A stretch of 64,000 nt of DNA from Treponema porcinum (GTDB taxonomy: Bacteria > Spirochaetota > Spirochaetia > Treponematales > Treponemataceae), in contig NZ_FUWG01000004.1 in NCBI RefSeq assembly GCF_900167145.1, positions 65,490 to 129,489 of the forward strand, read 5' to 3'. Below are positions 8,702 to 16,762 of this stretch, one piece after another. The notes under the pieces were generated by a model that saw only the letters and a list, made by a program, of their open reading frames with translations, did not search any database and was not told where the DNA came from. Every line of letters begins with the position of its first letter. The first letter of the stretch is position 1. The translations under genes were made by a program, and so were the position numbers.

Positions 8702-9472
8702 CTACTTGCGGATAATGATTACCTGATTTGATTTATAGTACGGCTCAGAAAAGTCAACGTTCTGGCGGCGTTCATCAGTTGCTGTCATACCGGCAGCGAT
8801 GAAGTCGATTGCGTTTGACTGAAGTGCAGCGATAAGACCGTCAAAATTCATATCGACAATCTGAAGTGCCTTTCCGTAGTCATTTGCAATCATCGTGCTG
8901 AGAGTAGCGTCAAAACCTACAACTTTTGTTCCTTCTGTATATTCAAACGGAGGGAAAGAAGCGTTTGTTCCCATCTTTACAACGTCTTTTGACTCGATGC
9001 CGGCAACTTCCGGAATTACGATATTTCCATCAACAGGCATAAATGCATTTATGAGATTTTCATAAGTTCCGTCAGCCTTAATGCGTGAAATAGTAGCATT
9101 GATGGAATCAAGAAGTTCTGTATTTCCCTTGCGAACAGCGATTGCATATTCTTCAGCTGCAAAATTATCGTTTACAATAGTAAGGGAATTATTGCGCTTT
9201 ACAATCTCTTTTGCAGGAAGTTCATCAAGAACGATTGCGTCGATTGCGCCGTTCTTCAATGCCAGAGCTGCATCAATACCAGTTTTGAATGATTTTACAG
9301 TTGCATCCTTTACGTCTTCTACGTAGATTTCGCCGGTAGTTCCCGCCTGAACGCCGATTACTTTTCCTTCAAGATCAGCTGCAGATTCAATCTTCACAAC
9401 TGCTTTTTTTGAGCAGCCAGCTGCAGAAAGAACAACTGCAGCGCCAAGAATAACTGAAATAATTTTTTTCAT
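8702..9472 (-). CDS. Amino-acid ABC transporter substrate-binding lipoprotein
   Basis: The start MKKIISVI at 9472 has GGAGAT upstream; an extension to 9559 lacks a ribosome site. The lipobox SAAGC puts the lipidated Cys at residue 20. The mature part is a family 3 (type II) solute-binding protein: DLEGKVIGVQAGTTGEIYV, then GTNASFPPFEYTEGTKVVGFDATL and FIAAGMTATDERRQNVDFSEPYY near the end. The order of these blocks is unusual: the strand normally at the N-terminus of the family (GTNASFPPFEY) lies at about residue 165, after the AGTTGE block, which looks like a circular permutation. It works with the permease downstream. 256 residues is normal length. Confidence 0.88.
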   Translation of the reverse strand: MKKIISVILGAAVVLSAAGCSKKAVVKIESAADLEGKVIGVQAGTTGEIYVEDVKDATVKSFKTGIDAALALKNGAIDAIVLDELPAKEIVKRNNSLTIVNDNFAAEEYAIAVRKGNTELLDSINATISRIKADGTYENLINAFMPVDGNIVIPEVAGIESKDVVKMGTNASFPPFEYTEGTKVVGFDATLSTMIANDYGKALQIVDMNFDGLIAALQSNAIDFIAAGMTATDERRQNVDFSEPYYKSNQVIIIRK

Positions 9473-9671
9473 TTCAAGATATCTCCTATAGCGTTTCTGC
9501 AAAAAGAAGAAACGCAATAAATAGAAAAGTTTGCAACGCAAACCTGCAAAGAAAGGCAATCAGTTTTTTTTCTGGTGCTCTTTCCCCGCCTCCTATAAAA
9601 CTTAAGGCTGAATTCTATCATAAAAAAACAAAAATGAATACTTAAAATATAAAATGTGATATACTTTTTTT

Positions 9672-10325
9672 ATGATTCAACTTGTAGTTTTTTTAGGAAA
9701 TTACGGCAGGGAATATGAAAAGACGCGCCATAATGCCGCATGGCAGTTTGCAGATTCACTGCCTTTTGGAGAACTGCTTGACTGGCAGAGTAAATTCAAG
9801 GGAATTTACGCAGACGCAGGAATTCAGTCACTTGCAGAAACACTGTGCAATAAAGGAGTCATTGCATCAAAAGACGGCTCGCCTATCCGCATTCCAGAAA
9901 ATGCACCGGCAAAAATATTTTTTCTTAAACCGGAAACGTATATGAACAATTCAGGCCAGAGCATAATTGAGCTTGCCTCATTTTTCAAGATAAAGCCGGA
10001 AGAAATACTTATCGTCCACGACGAACTTGAACTTCCAATTGGAACTGTAAGCCTTAAATGGTCAGGCGGTCTTGGAGGACACAACGGGCTTCGTTCTGCA
10101 AAATCCGTACTTAACACAGCGGATTTCTGGCGGCTTAGATTCGGAATAAGCAAACCTTCCGGCCGGGACATAGCCGACTACGTACTGAGTCCGTTCACCG
10201 CAGACGAGCAGATAATTCTTTCGCAGGTATTTCCGCAAGCGGCGCAGCTTCTTGCAAAAATACTGTTTTCAACTGACCCGGCACGCCTGATTCCTGAATG
10301 GGGAAAGAAAAAACTTCTTGCCTAG
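9672..10325 (+). CDS. pth: Peptidyl-tRNA hydrolase
   Basis: Cytoplasmic enzyme that cleaves the ester of prematurely released peptidyl-tRNA. The family blocks are present: LGNYGREYEKTRHNAAW near the N-terminus with catalytic His about 20, FLKPETYMNNSGQS, VHDELELPIGTVSLKWSGGLGGHNGLRS with the catalytic Asp, and FWRLRFGISKP. Two normally invariant turns are varied: LGNPG is LGNYG and GGxxGHNG is GGLGGHNG. At 217 residues it is slightly long. There is no Shine-Dalgarno; TATACT (9660-9665) ends six bases before ATG, suggesting a leaderless mRNA. It precedes mazG by 39 bp and may share a transcript. Confidence 0.95.
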   Translation: MIQLVVFLGNYGREYEKTRHNAAWQFADSLPFGELLDWQSKFKGIYADAGIQSLAETLCNKGVIASKDGSPIRIPENAPAKIFFLKPETYMNNSGQSIIELASFFKIKPEEILIVHDELELPIGTVSLKWSGGLGGHNGLRSAKSVLNTADFWRLRFGISKPSGRDIADYVLSPFTADEQIILSQVFPQAAQLLAKILFSTDPARLIPEWGKKKLLA

Positions 10326-10364
10326 CGCAGACAGAATATTTTTTTATTTTATGGAAGAAGAAAA

Positions 10365-11273
10365 ATGATAAATGACAACGACACTTACGAAGCAACAGAG
10401 GCATTCACTCGTTTTTTAAACGTAATAAAAAAACTGCGCGAGCCGGACGGCTGTCCCTGGGATAAGGAGCAGACGCCTCTTTCAATGCGCCGCGATCTGG
10501 TAGAAGAAACGTTCGAGGCAGTAGACGCAATCACCCATGATGATGCGTCGCACGCCAGGGAAGAACTTGGTGATGTTCTTCTGAATACAATTATGATTTC
10601 CTATATGTACGAACAGAAAGGAGATTTTAAAATTGCAGATGCAATAAACGAACTGGCAGAAAAACTTATTCGCCGTCATCCTCACGTATTTCCGCAGAGC
10701 GAAGGAAAGGCGTGCGTTACAGAAAAAGTTACGGATTCCAGACAAGTTTTAAACCAATGGGACAGAATAAAAGAAAATCTTGAGGGAAGAAACACAGGCT
10801 CAATTCTTGACGAAGTTCCGCAGGGATTTCCGCCGCTTTTAAAAGCATACAAAATGCAGAAAAAGGCCGGAAAGCGCGGATTTGACTGGAGAGACCTTCA
10901 ACCGGTGTACGACAAGATAACGGAGGAACTTCACGAGGTAGAAGAAGCAAGATGCGCGCTTGAAAGAGTGAAACAGGAATCAGAAAAGAACTCCGGAATT
11001 ACAGAACCGTTTGAAATGAAATCAAACGATAAGGTAAACTCTGCACAGCTTCACCTTGAAGAAGAAATCGGAGACTTGCTGTTTGCTGTTGTAAATTACG
11101 CCCGGCATCTTGGAGTAGACCCGGAAACGGCGCTGAACAGAACAAACAGAAAATTCTACCAGAGGTTTACATTTGTAGAACAGCAGATGAAAGATGCTGG
11201 AATTCCTATGGACTACGAGCATTTGAAAGAGGAAGACGAATTTTGGAACGAAGCAAAACGACGCGGTCTTTAA
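10365..11273 (+). CDS. mazG: Nucleoside triphosphate pyrophosphohydrolase MazG
   Basis: Housecleaning all-alpha NTP pyrophosphatase. Residues 1-140 have the first MazG domain: LREPDGCPWDKEQTPLSMRRDLVEETFEA followed by EELGDVLLN, the EExxE/ExxD metal site. The second MazG repeat is near residues 225-275 (LEEEIGDLLFAVVNYARHLGVDPE). 302 residues is a little longer than E. coli MazG because of an inserted charged linker (about 195-220). The start has GAAGAA/AAG-type ribosome site upstream. It follows pth closely, a common stress/housekeeping pairing. The first copy of the hairpin-chain repeat lies just downstream. Confidence 0.95.
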   Translation: MINDNDTYEATEAFTRFLNVIKKLREPDGCPWDKEQTPLSMRRDLVEETFEAVDAITHDDASHAREELGDVLLNTIMISYMYEQKGDFKIADAINELAEKLIRRHPHVFPQSEGKACVTEKVTDSRQVLNQWDRIKENLEGRNTGSILDEVPQGFPPLLKAYKMQKKAGKRGFDWRDLQPVYDKITEELHEVEEARCALERVKQESEKNSGITEPFEMKSNDKVNSAQLHLEEEIGDLLFAVVNYARHLGVDPETALNRTNRKFYQRFTFVEQQMKDAGIPMDYEHLKEEDEFWNEAKRRGL

Positions 11274-11340
11274 TGCCCGTCCGAAAATCCGCTGCTCAGC
11301 AGATTTATTGCAGAATAAAATCTGTAACTAATAAAATTGT

Positions 11341-11503
11341 CAGGAGGGTGTAAGAAAAACTTTGCCTGAAACAGCGTCAAAGTTTTTATTCACAAGTTCG
11401 CGTTGCGAACTTCCTAATCAACTGCTGTTCCTCGTTGCATTACGGAACAGCCTAAAAAGTCAAGAAGATTGTTAAAACAATCTTCTTGACTTTTCATGGG
11501 AGA
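11341..11503 (+). repeat. Hairpin-chain repeat element, copy A (short form)
   Basis: The element starts CAGGAGGGTGTAA and ends CATGGGAGA, five bases before the ATG at 11509. Hairpins in order: AAAAACTTTG/CAAAGTTTTT; AAGTTCGC/GCGAACTT; GCTGTTCC/GGAACAGC; and a near-perfect terminal stem of about 19 bp built on AAAAGTCAAGAAGATTGTT. Compared with copies B and C it lacks a 73-nt block containing two hairpins, bounded by TATT on both sides. The third stem differs from the other copies at three positions on both arms, so pairing is kept. It supplies the ribosome site of the downstream lipoprotein. Confidence 0.9.
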
Positions 11504-11508
11504 ATAAA

Positions 11509-12240
11509 ATGACACAGAAAAATCTTTTTATCCGCACGGCAGCCGCAATCTGTATTCTTGCAGCAGTTTTTTCAGGCTGCTCAAACAGAAAAAAATCAGT
11601 TGAGGAACTGTACGAAAGCGCCGTCATGAACGCAATGGTCGCAGAACCGTCAGAAATTCATCCACTTGTCTGCATTACAGAAGATGAGCCTCTCGTTACA
11701 TGGAAAGACGGAAAAGTCCTTATGCTTACGCTCCACAAATACCCGGATTTCTACACCGAAGGAAAAGACGTAACGTTCACTTTCGGACATTCCTGGACAT
11801 TCACCGACAGAGAAATGGAAGCGTGGTATAAAAAGAACGGGCAGAACGTTACTGACTGGCCGCTAAGATTAAAACAACTTTTAGGTATTAGCCCCGAGCA
11901 GAACCACACGCACATTTCGGCATTCTGGACAGACCCTAAAGACATCAGGCGTCCTGCATATCAACCGGATGCATCAAAGCAGGTTACGGAAGAAACGTTA
12001 GACGGTTCAGCCCTTGACGGACTTTCAGACTGGTTCTGCTCAAATATCGTATCGTCCTACTACATCGGAAAGACAAAATATCCGTGGACACGGTTAGGAT
12101 ACACATACGACTGGGCAGACAACGGTACTGACTACGGAGTTACGGAATTCCTTGTTTTGAAAAATTCTACGGTAACAGTGGAATTTACAAAATCAGTTCC
12201 GGAATTCGTAGACTGGCTTGAAGAACAGACTTCCCGATAA
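11509..12240 (+). CDS. Lipoprotein of unknown function
   Basis: 243 residues. The signal peptide MTQKNLFIRTAAAICILAAVFSGC puts the lipidated Cys at residue 24, so it is anchored to a membrane facing the periplasm or surface. The mature part has several Trp/Asp-rich stretches (FTFGHSWTFTDREMEAWYKKNGQNVTDWPLRLKQLLGI, then FWTDPKDIRRPAY and YPWTRLGYTYDWADNGTDYGVTEF). I do not recognise the family. No catalytic motif is evident. It is the gene directly controlled by repeat copy A: its Shine-Dalgarno is the 3' end of that element. It faces the convergent gene 12252-13658 with only 11 bp between the stops. Confidence 0.8.
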   Translation: MTQKNLFIRTAAAICILAAVFSGCSNRKKSVEELYESAVMNAMVAEPSEIHPLVCITEDEPLVTWKDGKVLMLTLHKYPDFYTEGKDVTFTFGHSWTFTDREMEAWYKKNGQNVTDWPLRLKQLLGISPEQNHTHISAFWTDPKDIRRPAYQPDASKQVTEETLDGSALDGLSDWFCSNIVSSYYIGKTKYPWTRLGYTYDWADNGTDYGVTEFLVLKNSTVTVEFTKSVPEFVDWLEEQTSR

Positions 12241-12251
12241 GAAAAAACCTG

Positions 12252-13658
12252 CTAGAATTTGTACTTGATATTCACCGAGTACGAATACATTGCCTTTTTT
12301 GACGACTGCTTTATTCCTGCGGACAGCGCTGCCGTTCCGTAGGAAAAGCCGTCCTCAAATACCGCAGAGCCTGAAGCTTTTGCAGAAAATGATGCTGCCG
12401 TTCCGCAGTTCTTTACAGGAACAGAGGCACTGCACCACGCTTTAACTTCCTTTTTTTCCGCAGTTCCGTCCTCCTGACCTGTAACCGCATACGATACGGA
12501 AAACGCAGGCTTCCATTGCGCACGAAAGGAATAATAGGAATAAACAGCATACTCTTTTTCCGCGCCGGTAAATGTCAGTCTCGAAGAACCGTATCTTCCT
12601 GTAATATGAAGTCCTGCACCGCCCTTACAGTTCGTTTCAACGTCCCTCTCGGATGTAAGCTTTTCTTCCCTATAAAAAACACCGCCCAAACGCATTCTGA
12701 ACGCCTGAAACGGAAAAACAGTTACTACAGGATTTATCTTTATCTGCGAAAGAATTTTTACGTTTTTTGACGACGGCGTAAAAATCTCCGTTGAAGACGC
12801 GGCAAATCCGGAGAAAAGAACGCCGCACCACCCTGCCGAAAGCTCATTTTCACAGGAAACGCTCCATTCAAAATCCCTGCTTCCAGGACTGTAGAAATCC
12901 GCGCACCATTTTGCCGTATAGAACGGCGAGTTTATTCCACACTGAACGTCCGCAAACCAGATTTTCGTTTCAGGGAAAAGCGGCGTTTTTGAAAACCACT
13001 GCGCCGTTTCGTTCGATACGGAAAAAGAACCGCCTGTCTGCGAAAATGAAAATTGCGTTTTTCTCCCTGCTTTAAGGTTCACGCAAATAGACTGCGCAAA
13101 GTTTCCTCTATCATCGGAAAAGAAACACAAGTCAAATTTCCGAATGTTTTTTTTCGGAGTCATTTTGTATGAAAATGCCGCAGAGACAGGCTTTGAACTG
13201 CTTGAAATTCCCGGTAAAGAAACGGTTATTCCAGAAGCGGCAGAAGGCACTGCGCCAAAACAGGAGGCAGACGTGCTTATATACGGCGCATTCATTTTTG
13301 AAATGCTCCCCGAAAAATTAAGTTTTCCAAAAAGCAAATTCGCAGGGACTCCGCAAATTTCACCAAACCGGAACTGCGCGCCCCAGGAAAACTCATCATA
13401 ATCGCACTCGCTCCCGAACTTTACGGACGGAATGCGCCATGCAGCCTTTACATCCATAGCGCGCATTGCAACCTTCACGGACGACGACGCATTGTACGTA
13501 GAGTCACAAGGAGAAGCCCTGCGTACATAAACGCCGCCAGAAACGGCGGACTCAATTTTTTTAACGGCAAAAGGCATCTCACCATTTCCAGAAGACGCGG
13601 CAAAGCAGACCGAAAGGGATGCAGAAATTATCCAGCATATAAAAATTCTGTTTCTCAT
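12252..13658 (-). CDS. Exported beta-rich protein, probable outer-membrane protein
   Basis: 468 residues with signal peptide MRNRIFICWIISASLSVCFA. The remainder is unusually rich in Ser, Ala, Phe and aromatic-alternating strands (SVSCENELSAGWCGVLFSGFAAS, FRAQWKPAFSVSYAVTG) and ends in YSVNIKYKF, an aromatic C-terminus typical of outer-membrane barrels. It contains many cysteines (FCAVK-type pairs), which is uncommon for a barrel. I do not recognise a named family. It is monocistronic, convergent with the lipoprotein at 11509 and divergent from the SPOR protein at 13790. Confidence 0.65.
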   Translation of the reverse strand: MRNRIFICWIISASLSVCFAASSGNGEMPFAVKKIESAVSGGVYVRRASPCDSTYNASSSVKVAMRAMDVKAAWRIPSVKFGSECDYDEFSWGAQFRFGEICGVPANLLFGKLNFSGSISKMNAPYISTSASCFGAVPSAASGITVSLPGISSSSKPVSAAFSYKMTPKKNIRKFDLCFFSDDRGNFAQSICVNLKAGRKTQFSFSQTGGSFSVSNETAQWFSKTPLFPETKIWFADVQCGINSPFYTAKWCADFYSPGSRDFEWSVSCENELSAGWCGVLFSGFAASSTEIFTPSSKNVKILSQIKINPVVTVFPFQAFRMRLGGVFYREEKLTSERDVETNCKGGAGLHITGRYGSSRLTFTGAEKEYAVYSYYSFRAQWKPAFSVSYAVTGQEDGTAEKKEVKAWCSASVPVKNCGTAASFSAKASGSAVFEDGFSYGTAALSAGIKQSSKKAMYSYSVNIKYKF

Positions 13659-13789
13659 ACCTTTTAATAGTAATTTTCATACGAAAAATGGAAGTTTCTG
13701 CACGTTTTTTCATAAATTTGTTAATTTTTTTTTTCAGTTTCCGATATTTAGAATATACGACCGGGTAATCCGAAGAAGAGGTTTTTGTT

Positions 13790-14701
13790 ATGGAACAGAA
13801 AAGAACATTATGGATCATTGCAGCAGTCGGCGTTTTCCTTCTTGTTGTATTAGGAGCAGCCTTAGTTTTATATTCTCCTGCATCAAGAGCTTCCCAGACA
13901 ATAGCCGGATACAGTACGGAAAGGGGAACATCGTCAAACGGATGGATTTCACTTGCACCATCCGCACCTGTACAGCAGAAAACACAGGACGAAATCCTAT
14001 CAGACATTCAGACTGATACAAAAGAAAACGAAAGCAGCATCTCTGACTTTACCGCAATTTCTGATTCAGAAGAAACTGACGGACAGGAAAGAAAAGTCGG
14101 AGAACTTACGGTATACGCAGACAATGCTACAATCTACAGCGCAAACACAAAAAACGAACCGTCTGCCTACGCACAGGATGTTCCGCAGAAAATCATAAAC
14201 AACACTACGACAATAGATTTGACGGCAGCACCGAAAGAACCTGTAATGGCACATAACGTTCTTCCAAAATCAGAGCCGGCAAAAGAAGCCGTACAGAAAG
14301 TAAGGCAAGCTCCTGCAAGACGCATTGCAGAAAGCACACAGCCATCAAAAATTATAGCACAGGCAGAAAAAACTCCTGCACAAAAAAAACAGACCGTACA
14401 GAAAACACCTGAAAAACCGGCTATCGCAAAACAGGCGGAACAGACACAGTACTGGGTACAGGTAACTTCCCTCACAAGCCGCAAGAGTGCGGACACAGCG
14501 CGTGAAGTTCTTGATGAAAATAAGATTACGGCAGACGTATTCACATATACAGATGCAAAAGGTCAGCTTTTCTACCGTGTCCGCGTAGGTCCGTACACAA
14601 CAAAAAGTGAAGCGGAATACTGGCAGGCAAAAATTGCCAGAATAGACACGTTCAAAAATACGTCAAGCTATGTAGCATCAACAAAAACAGCAGTGAACTG
14701 A
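13790..14701 (+). CDS. Membrane-anchored SPOR-domain protein
   Basis: 303 residues with one N-terminal membrane helix (about 7-28, LWIIAAVGVFLLVVLGAALVLY). A long low-complexity periplasmic linker rich in Thr/Ala/Lys/Gln follows (about 35-220). The C-terminal SPOR domain (about 222-300) has YWVQVTSLTSRKSADTAREVLDENKITADVF and FYRVRVGPYTTKSEAEYWQAKI. SPOR domains bind denuded peptidoglycan glycan, usually at the division septum, so a role in cell separation or wall remodelling is likely. The start has AGAGG upstream. Followed by a terminator shared with convergent lysS. Confidence 0.88.
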   Translation: MEQKRTLWIIAAVGVFLLVVLGAALVLYSPASRASQTIAGYSTERGTSSNGWISLAPSAPVQQKTQDEILSDIQTDTKENESSISDFTAISDSEETDGQERKVGELTVYADNATIYSANTKNEPSAYAQDVPQKIINNTTTIDLTAAPKEPVMAHNVLPKSEPAKEAVQKVRQAPARRIAESTQPSKIIAQAEKTPAQKKQTVQKTPEKPAIAKQAEQTQYWVQVTSLTSRKSADTAREVLDENKITADVFTYTDAKGQLFYRVRVGPYTTKSEAEYWQAKIARIDTFKNTSSYVASTKTAVN

Positions 14702-14778
14702 AAAAACTGTAATCCATACACAAACCATACGGGATTATAAAACGGTTTTACATTCCGCAGAATAATCTTAATGAAAAA

Positions 14779-14801
14779 GCCCGGCAGTTTTGCCGGGCCT
14801 T
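14779..14801. terminator. Bidirectional terminator between the SPOR gene and lysS
   Basis: GCCCGGCA (14779-14786), loop GTTT, TGCCGGGC (14791-14798), with A-rich sequence on the left and T-rich on the right. It can serve both convergent genes. Confidence 0.8.
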
Positions 14802-14839
14802 ATTTTCAGGAAAACGCTATAAGCTATCCTGAACAATTC

Positions 14840-16465
14840 TTAATATACGCTTAAAATTCCTGCAAGTTTTTCCTTTCCGATGATTTTCATAAAGTTTGCA
14901 AGGCGCGGTCCTTGATCTTTACCGATAATCGCCTGATACAAAGCGGTAAACAATGCCTTTGCATCAATACCAAGTTCAGTTGCAATATCGTACATCGCCT
15001 GCTGGCAGTCCTTGTCCGTAGGATAAGTTCCAACTTTCGGCACTACTTCGTCACGAACGCGTTTTACCGCCTCAAGCATAGTTTCTTCAAGAGCCGCCTT
15101 TGAACCGTCACTTCTGATTGAAAAGCAGAAATCTTCTGCACAGGCCGGCGCAGAAGTCGTAATCCAGAACCAGGCACACTGAGCGCGGCGACGTAACCGT
15201 TCTTCCTGTTCCGGCTTTACGTCACCCAAAGAAGCAATTACATTGTCAATGTTTCCGGAATACGTCTGAAGCAGCGTAGTAAGCATACGGAACGTAATCT
15301 GATACGGCATAACGTCAGGAATTTTTCCGTCAATCTGACTCAGCATATAAATTCGCTTTTCTTTATTGAACTGTTCTTCGCTCTTTGCCTTGTCAACGCC
15401 GTATACAATGCGCTCTGTCTTGTCATAATCTTCGTAAACTTTAAGAACGTCAAGGTCGAACGAAATGGCAAATTCAGTATTCGGACGAGTGCCGGCAAAA
15501 ATATAGCGCAGGACTTCTGCCTGATATACATCAAGCGCATCCGGCAAAGCAATTACTTTTCCTTTTGAAGACGACATTTTTCCGGGAACGCCTTTAAGGT
15601 TTACAAAGTCGTAGCGCATTGTAATCGGAGCGTCCCAGCCGTAAATCTTCTTTGATACAAGTTTTGCCGTATCGTAGCTTCCGCCCGGACTGATATGGTC
15701 TTTTCCGCCCGGCTCGAACACAACTTTTTCCTCATTCCATCTCATCGGCCAGTCAACGCGCCAGCCGAGTTTAGCGCCTTTAAAGGTGCGCAGGTCAACA
15801 GTTTCACAGTTACCGCACTCGCATTTGTAGGAAACGTTCCATTCTCCGTCGTATCCGGTAATCTCCGTCGTATCCCTGCTGCATTTATCGCAGAAAACAG
15901 CAACAGGCCAGTATACGTCTTCCGGCTTCATTTTATGCTGTTCGTCCCTGTATTCGTTCAGGCATTCCTTTATTACATCGCGGTTTTGCATTGCCTTTTT
16001 CATACCTTCCGCATAGCGGTTTGCACGATACCGGCTTGCCTGATACAGGAATTCAGGATGTATTCCGACGCGAGGAAGCTGCTTCTCAATGTCAACTTCG
16101 TGATGGCGCGCGTAATTTTCGTTGCGTCCTGTTGTATCAGGAACTTCAGTAATCGGATAGCGCAGGTATTTTTCAAGAACTTCAGGCTCAGGCATATTCG
16201 CCGGAACTTTGCGGAATACGTCATAGTCATCCCAAGAATAGATAAAGCGGACGTTCTTGCCGCGGTCGCGGAGTGCGCGTACAACTAAATCAACCGTGAT
16301 AATCTCGCGGAAATTGCCAAGATGAACCGTTCCTGACGGCGTAATGCCGGAAGCGCACGTGTATGAATCCAAATCACCCTTTTCCCGGATGATTTTTTCT
16401 GCCATCTGATCTGCCCAATGACAAAGAACAGGATTTTTTTCATTATTGTTATGTTCGTTACTCAT
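14840..16465 (-). CDS. lysS: Lysyl-tRNA synthetase, class I
   Basis: Charges tRNA-Lys. This is the archaeal-type class I enzyme used by spirochetes, not the class II enzyme of most bacteria. The HIGH-type motif is SGTVHLGNFRE (about residue 44), and KMSKS appears as KMSSSKG (about 285), with a Zn-binding CxxC pair (FCDKCSRD...CECGNCE) about residues 185-215. The start MSNEHNNN at 16465 is chosen over an upstream ATG at 16519 because TATACT ends six bases before it and there is no Shine-Dalgarno, giving a leaderless message. 541 residues is normal. It is divergent from the ilv leader. Confidence 0.95.
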   Translation of the reverse strand: MSNEHNNNEKNPVLCHWADQMAEKIIREKGDLDSYTCASGITPSGTVHLGNFREIITVDLVVRALRDRGKNVRFIYSWDDYDVFRKVPANMPEPEVLEKYLRYPITEVPDTTGRNENYARHHEVDIEKQLPRVGIHPEFLYQASRYRANRYAEGMKKAMQNRDVIKECLNEYRDEQHKMKPEDVYWPVAVFCDKCSRDTTEITGYDGEWNVSYKCECGNCETVDLRTFKGAKLGWRVDWPMRWNEEKVVFEPGGKDHISPGGSYDTAKLVSKKIYGWDAPITMRYDFVNLKGVPGKMSSSKGKVIALPDALDVYQAEVLRYIFAGTRPNTEFAISFDLDVLKVYEDYDKTERIVYGVDKAKSEEQFNKEKRIYMLSQIDGKIPDVMPYQITFRMLTTLLQTYSGNIDNVIASLGDVKPEQEERLRRRAQCAWFWITTSAPACAEDFCFSIRSDGSKAALEETMLEAVKRVRDEVVPKVGTYPTDKDCQQAMYDIATELGIDAKALFTALYQAIIGKDQGPRLANFMKIIGKEKLAGILSVY

Positions 16466-16471
16466 AGCAGA

Positions 16472-16500
16472 AGTATAATGAAATCGCCGTGTTTTAGCAA
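16472..16500 (-). promoter_or_regulatory. lysS promoter, leaderless geometry
   Basis: On the minus strand TTGCTA (16500-16495), a 17-nt spacer and TATACT (16477-16472), then six bases to the ATG at 16465. Confidence 0.65.
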
Positions 16501-16539
16501 TGTAGGACAGATTACGCATTCAGCCTGCCTTATACCCCA

Positions 16540-16568
16540 TTGACAAAACTGCGTAAAAAAGGTACTTA
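16540..16568 (+). promoter_or_regulatory. Promoter of the ilv leader-ilvB transcript
   Basis: TTGACA (16540-16545), a 17-nt spacer and TACTTA (16563-16568). The predicted start of transcription is within a few bases of the leader ATG at 16577, so the leader peptide would be read from an almost leaderless 5' end. Confidence 0.6.
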
Positions 16569-16576
16569 TTATTCCT

Positions 16577-16657
16577 ATGAAATCTATTTCTGTCATTACA
16601 GTACTAGTCGTCCTCGTCGCAAGCTTTTTTAAGAAGCCGGGAGCATACGTATTGTAA
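16577..16657 (+). CDS. Branched-chain amino-acid leader peptide (attenuation)
   Basis: A 26-codon ORF, too short for ordinary gene calling. Residues 4-14 read ISVITVLVVLV, with eight of eleven codons for Ile, Val or Leu (six hydrophobic branched-chain codons in a row from GTA 16601 to GTC 16618). It continues ASFFKKPGAYVL and stops at TAA 16655-16657. It sits between a consensus promoter and a terminator hairpin in front of ilvB, the arrangement of ivbL/ilvL leaders in enterobacteria. It is read as a sensor of charged Val/Leu/Ile tRNA, not as a functional peptide. No good Shine-Dalgarno is present. Confidence 0.85.
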   Translation: MKSISVITVLVVLVASFFKKPGAYVL

Positions 16658-16717
16658 TACATCGCAGAATATACAATATGAATGAAAGAAGCTCTCCGGC
16701 AGGAGGGCTTTTTTTTA
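16636..16717 (+). promoter_or_regulatory. Transcription attenuator of ilvB (terminator and alternative antiterminator)
   Basis: The terminator is AAGCTCTCC (16689-16697), loop GGCA, GGAGGGCTT (16702-16710), then eight T. Its 5' arm can instead pair with GCCGGGAGC inside the leader ORF (16636-16644): 16691-16700 GCTCTCCGGC gives nine pairs with one bulged base. A ribosome stalled on the Val/Leu run leaves 16636-16644 free, so the antiterminator forms. A ribosome reaching the stop codon covers it, so the terminator forms. Both pairings are seen directly; the mechanism is inference by analogy. Confidence 0.8.
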
Positions 16718-16762
16718 TAGAATTTTGCATACACACAGAAATAACATAAGTGGAGTAAGAAA

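Noticed and set aside
15695-16288. Plus-strand ORF of 197 codons antisense to lysS
   Set aside because: It lies wholly within the well-supported lysS gene and has no family features or ribosome site.
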